DNA from: Desulfobacterales bacterium
GTDB lineage: Bacteria > Desulfobacterota > Desulfobacteria > Desulfobacterales > RPRI01
Direction of reading: 5' to 3'
Assembly (NCBI GenBank): GCA_020052975.1
Contig: JAGVOC010000028.1
Coordinates: 1 to 6,016 of the forward strand
DNA: 6,016 nt
Shown here: piece by piece, positions 5,632-6,016 of the stretch
Position numbering within the stretch: the stretch's first letter is position 1
How the letters are laid out: every line of letters begins with the position of its first letter
Notes under the pieces: model-generated
Databases searched by the model: none
The model's input: the letters and a program-made list of their open reading frames with translations, nothing else
What the model was told of the DNA's origin: nothing
Program-made: the position numbers and the translations under genes

Positions 5632-5943
5632 TGGATTTCCTGGCCAATGAGAATTTCCCTCTTTTGAGTGTTCGGCTTTTAAGGAAAGCGGGCCCACACT
5701 GAAAGGCTGATCATTTTGACATTTGATCGGGATTACGGCGAACTGATCTATCGGCATCGAGCTTTACCGCCGGCGGGTATTGTTTATTTCCGTTTTGCGC
5801 CGGCTATGCCTTCCGAACCGGCCGAGATCCTCCTCAACGCCATGGACAGAGCTGCCTTATCCGTCATTGGCAAATTTACGGTTGTTGAAAGAGGTAGAGT
5901 ACGTCAGCGATCACTTCTGCCCTGGCCAAAGTCAAAACCTTAA
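5631..5943 (+). pseudogene. DUF5615 PIN-like toxin, broken by an internal deletion and frameshift
   Basis: Toxins of this family are PIN/Mut7-C-like proteins, presumed ribonucleases. From ATG 5631 the protein reads MDFLANENFPLLSVRLLRKA and stops after GPH at TGA 5700-5702 (23 residues). The next frame (+1) resumes with ERLIILTFDRDYGELIYRHR, PPAGIVYFRF and, near its end, FTVVERGRVRQRSL. An intact family member would place about 28 further residues (the AGHDV...ISDEEV region, which includes acidic active-site residues) between these halves. About 85 bases have therefore been lost around 5698-5703, with loss of frame. TTG 5716 could start an N-terminally truncated product lacking the first acidic motif. 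Family members usually end right after the RVRxRxL motif. Here the frame runs on into LPWPKSKP before TAA 5941-5943, in DNA that belongs to the following sensor fragment. Confidence 0.85.
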
Positions 5944-6016
5944 GCGGATTGCTCCCGATCTGCTCACATTGCAAGAAAATTCGAGATGATAAAGGCTATT
6001 GGAATCAAATTGAGAC
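5898..6016 (+). pseudogene. Fragment of a sensor-kinase-type four-Cys tail, joined to the toxin end (3' partial)
   Basis: The frame is open from 5898 (after TAG 5895-5897) to the window edge. From 5919 it reads ALAKVKTLSGLLPI followed by CSHCKKIRDDKGYWNQIE. This is the first half of the tail found behind PAS domains and receiver domains in many histidine kinases and response regulators, where it normally follows a long coiled-coil linker. Here nothing upstream belongs to such a protein: the frame's start lies inside the toxin C-terminus. No start codon or ribosome binding site is seen. It is most simply a fragment left by recombination, although the gene may continue intact downstream. The confidence reflects the motif; the pseudogene status is inference. 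Confidence 0.6.

Noticed and set aside
5631..5660. Loss of the toxin's first acidic residue (LANEN instead of LADEN)
   Set aside because: From memory of the family, both LANEN and LADEN occur in DUF5615 proteins, so this is not evidence of inactivation.

Overview
The window looks like an accessory, partly decayed stretch of a Gram-negative bacterial chromosome. An OmpA-type periplasmic protein and a lipobox lipoprotein indicate a diderm envelope. A four-cysteine sensor-kinase tail motif and a DUF433/DUF5615 toxin-antitoxin pair are common in Desulfobacterota and similar environmental bacteria. That taxonomic guess is inference only. There are no rRNA or tRNA genes, no CRISPR array and no housekeeping operon.

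Layout. Positions 3-113 (+) hold the last 36 codons of a gene ending in a CxxC sensor-type tail. Positions 114-660 have no clear gene, except an unidentified open frame at 454-624 (+). Next comes a minus-strand block: an unrecognised 176-aa protein (661-1191), a DUF4156-like lipoprotein (1607-1939), a frameshifted gene remnant (2101-2325), an OmpA-family protein with a DUF4892-like front half (2326-3159), and a short, previously easy-to-miss 51-codon ORF (3355-3510) whose frame continues past its stop into a GC-rich segment. An AT-rich gap (3511-3941) leads to an IS1595-family insertion sequence (3942-4854) with near-perfect 32-bp terminal inverted repeats. Its transposase has lost one base exactly at the first catalytic Asp. 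After another AT-rich gap with several hairpins and a palindromic promoter-like site (4855-5382) comes a toxin-antitoxin pair. The DUF433 antitoxin is intact (5383-5631). The overlapping DUF5615 PIN-like toxin has lost about 28 central residues and is frameshifted (5631-5943). Its end runs directly into the front half of the same kind of four-Cys sensor tail that closes the left edge (5919-6016, running off the window).

How the parts relate. The OmpA-like protein and the lipoprotein are probably envelope proteins, but nothing shows that they act together. The toxin-antitoxin operon is translationally coupled by a TAATG overlap and is probably no longer toxic. The dominant theme is decay and rearrangement: a dead IS, a deleted toxin, a truncated remnant and a recombination-like junction. 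I do not see convincing evidence for a complete new system. The observations most worth checking are the toxin/sensor junction, the matching sensor-tail halves at both window edges, and the 51-aa ORF with its GC-rich continuation.
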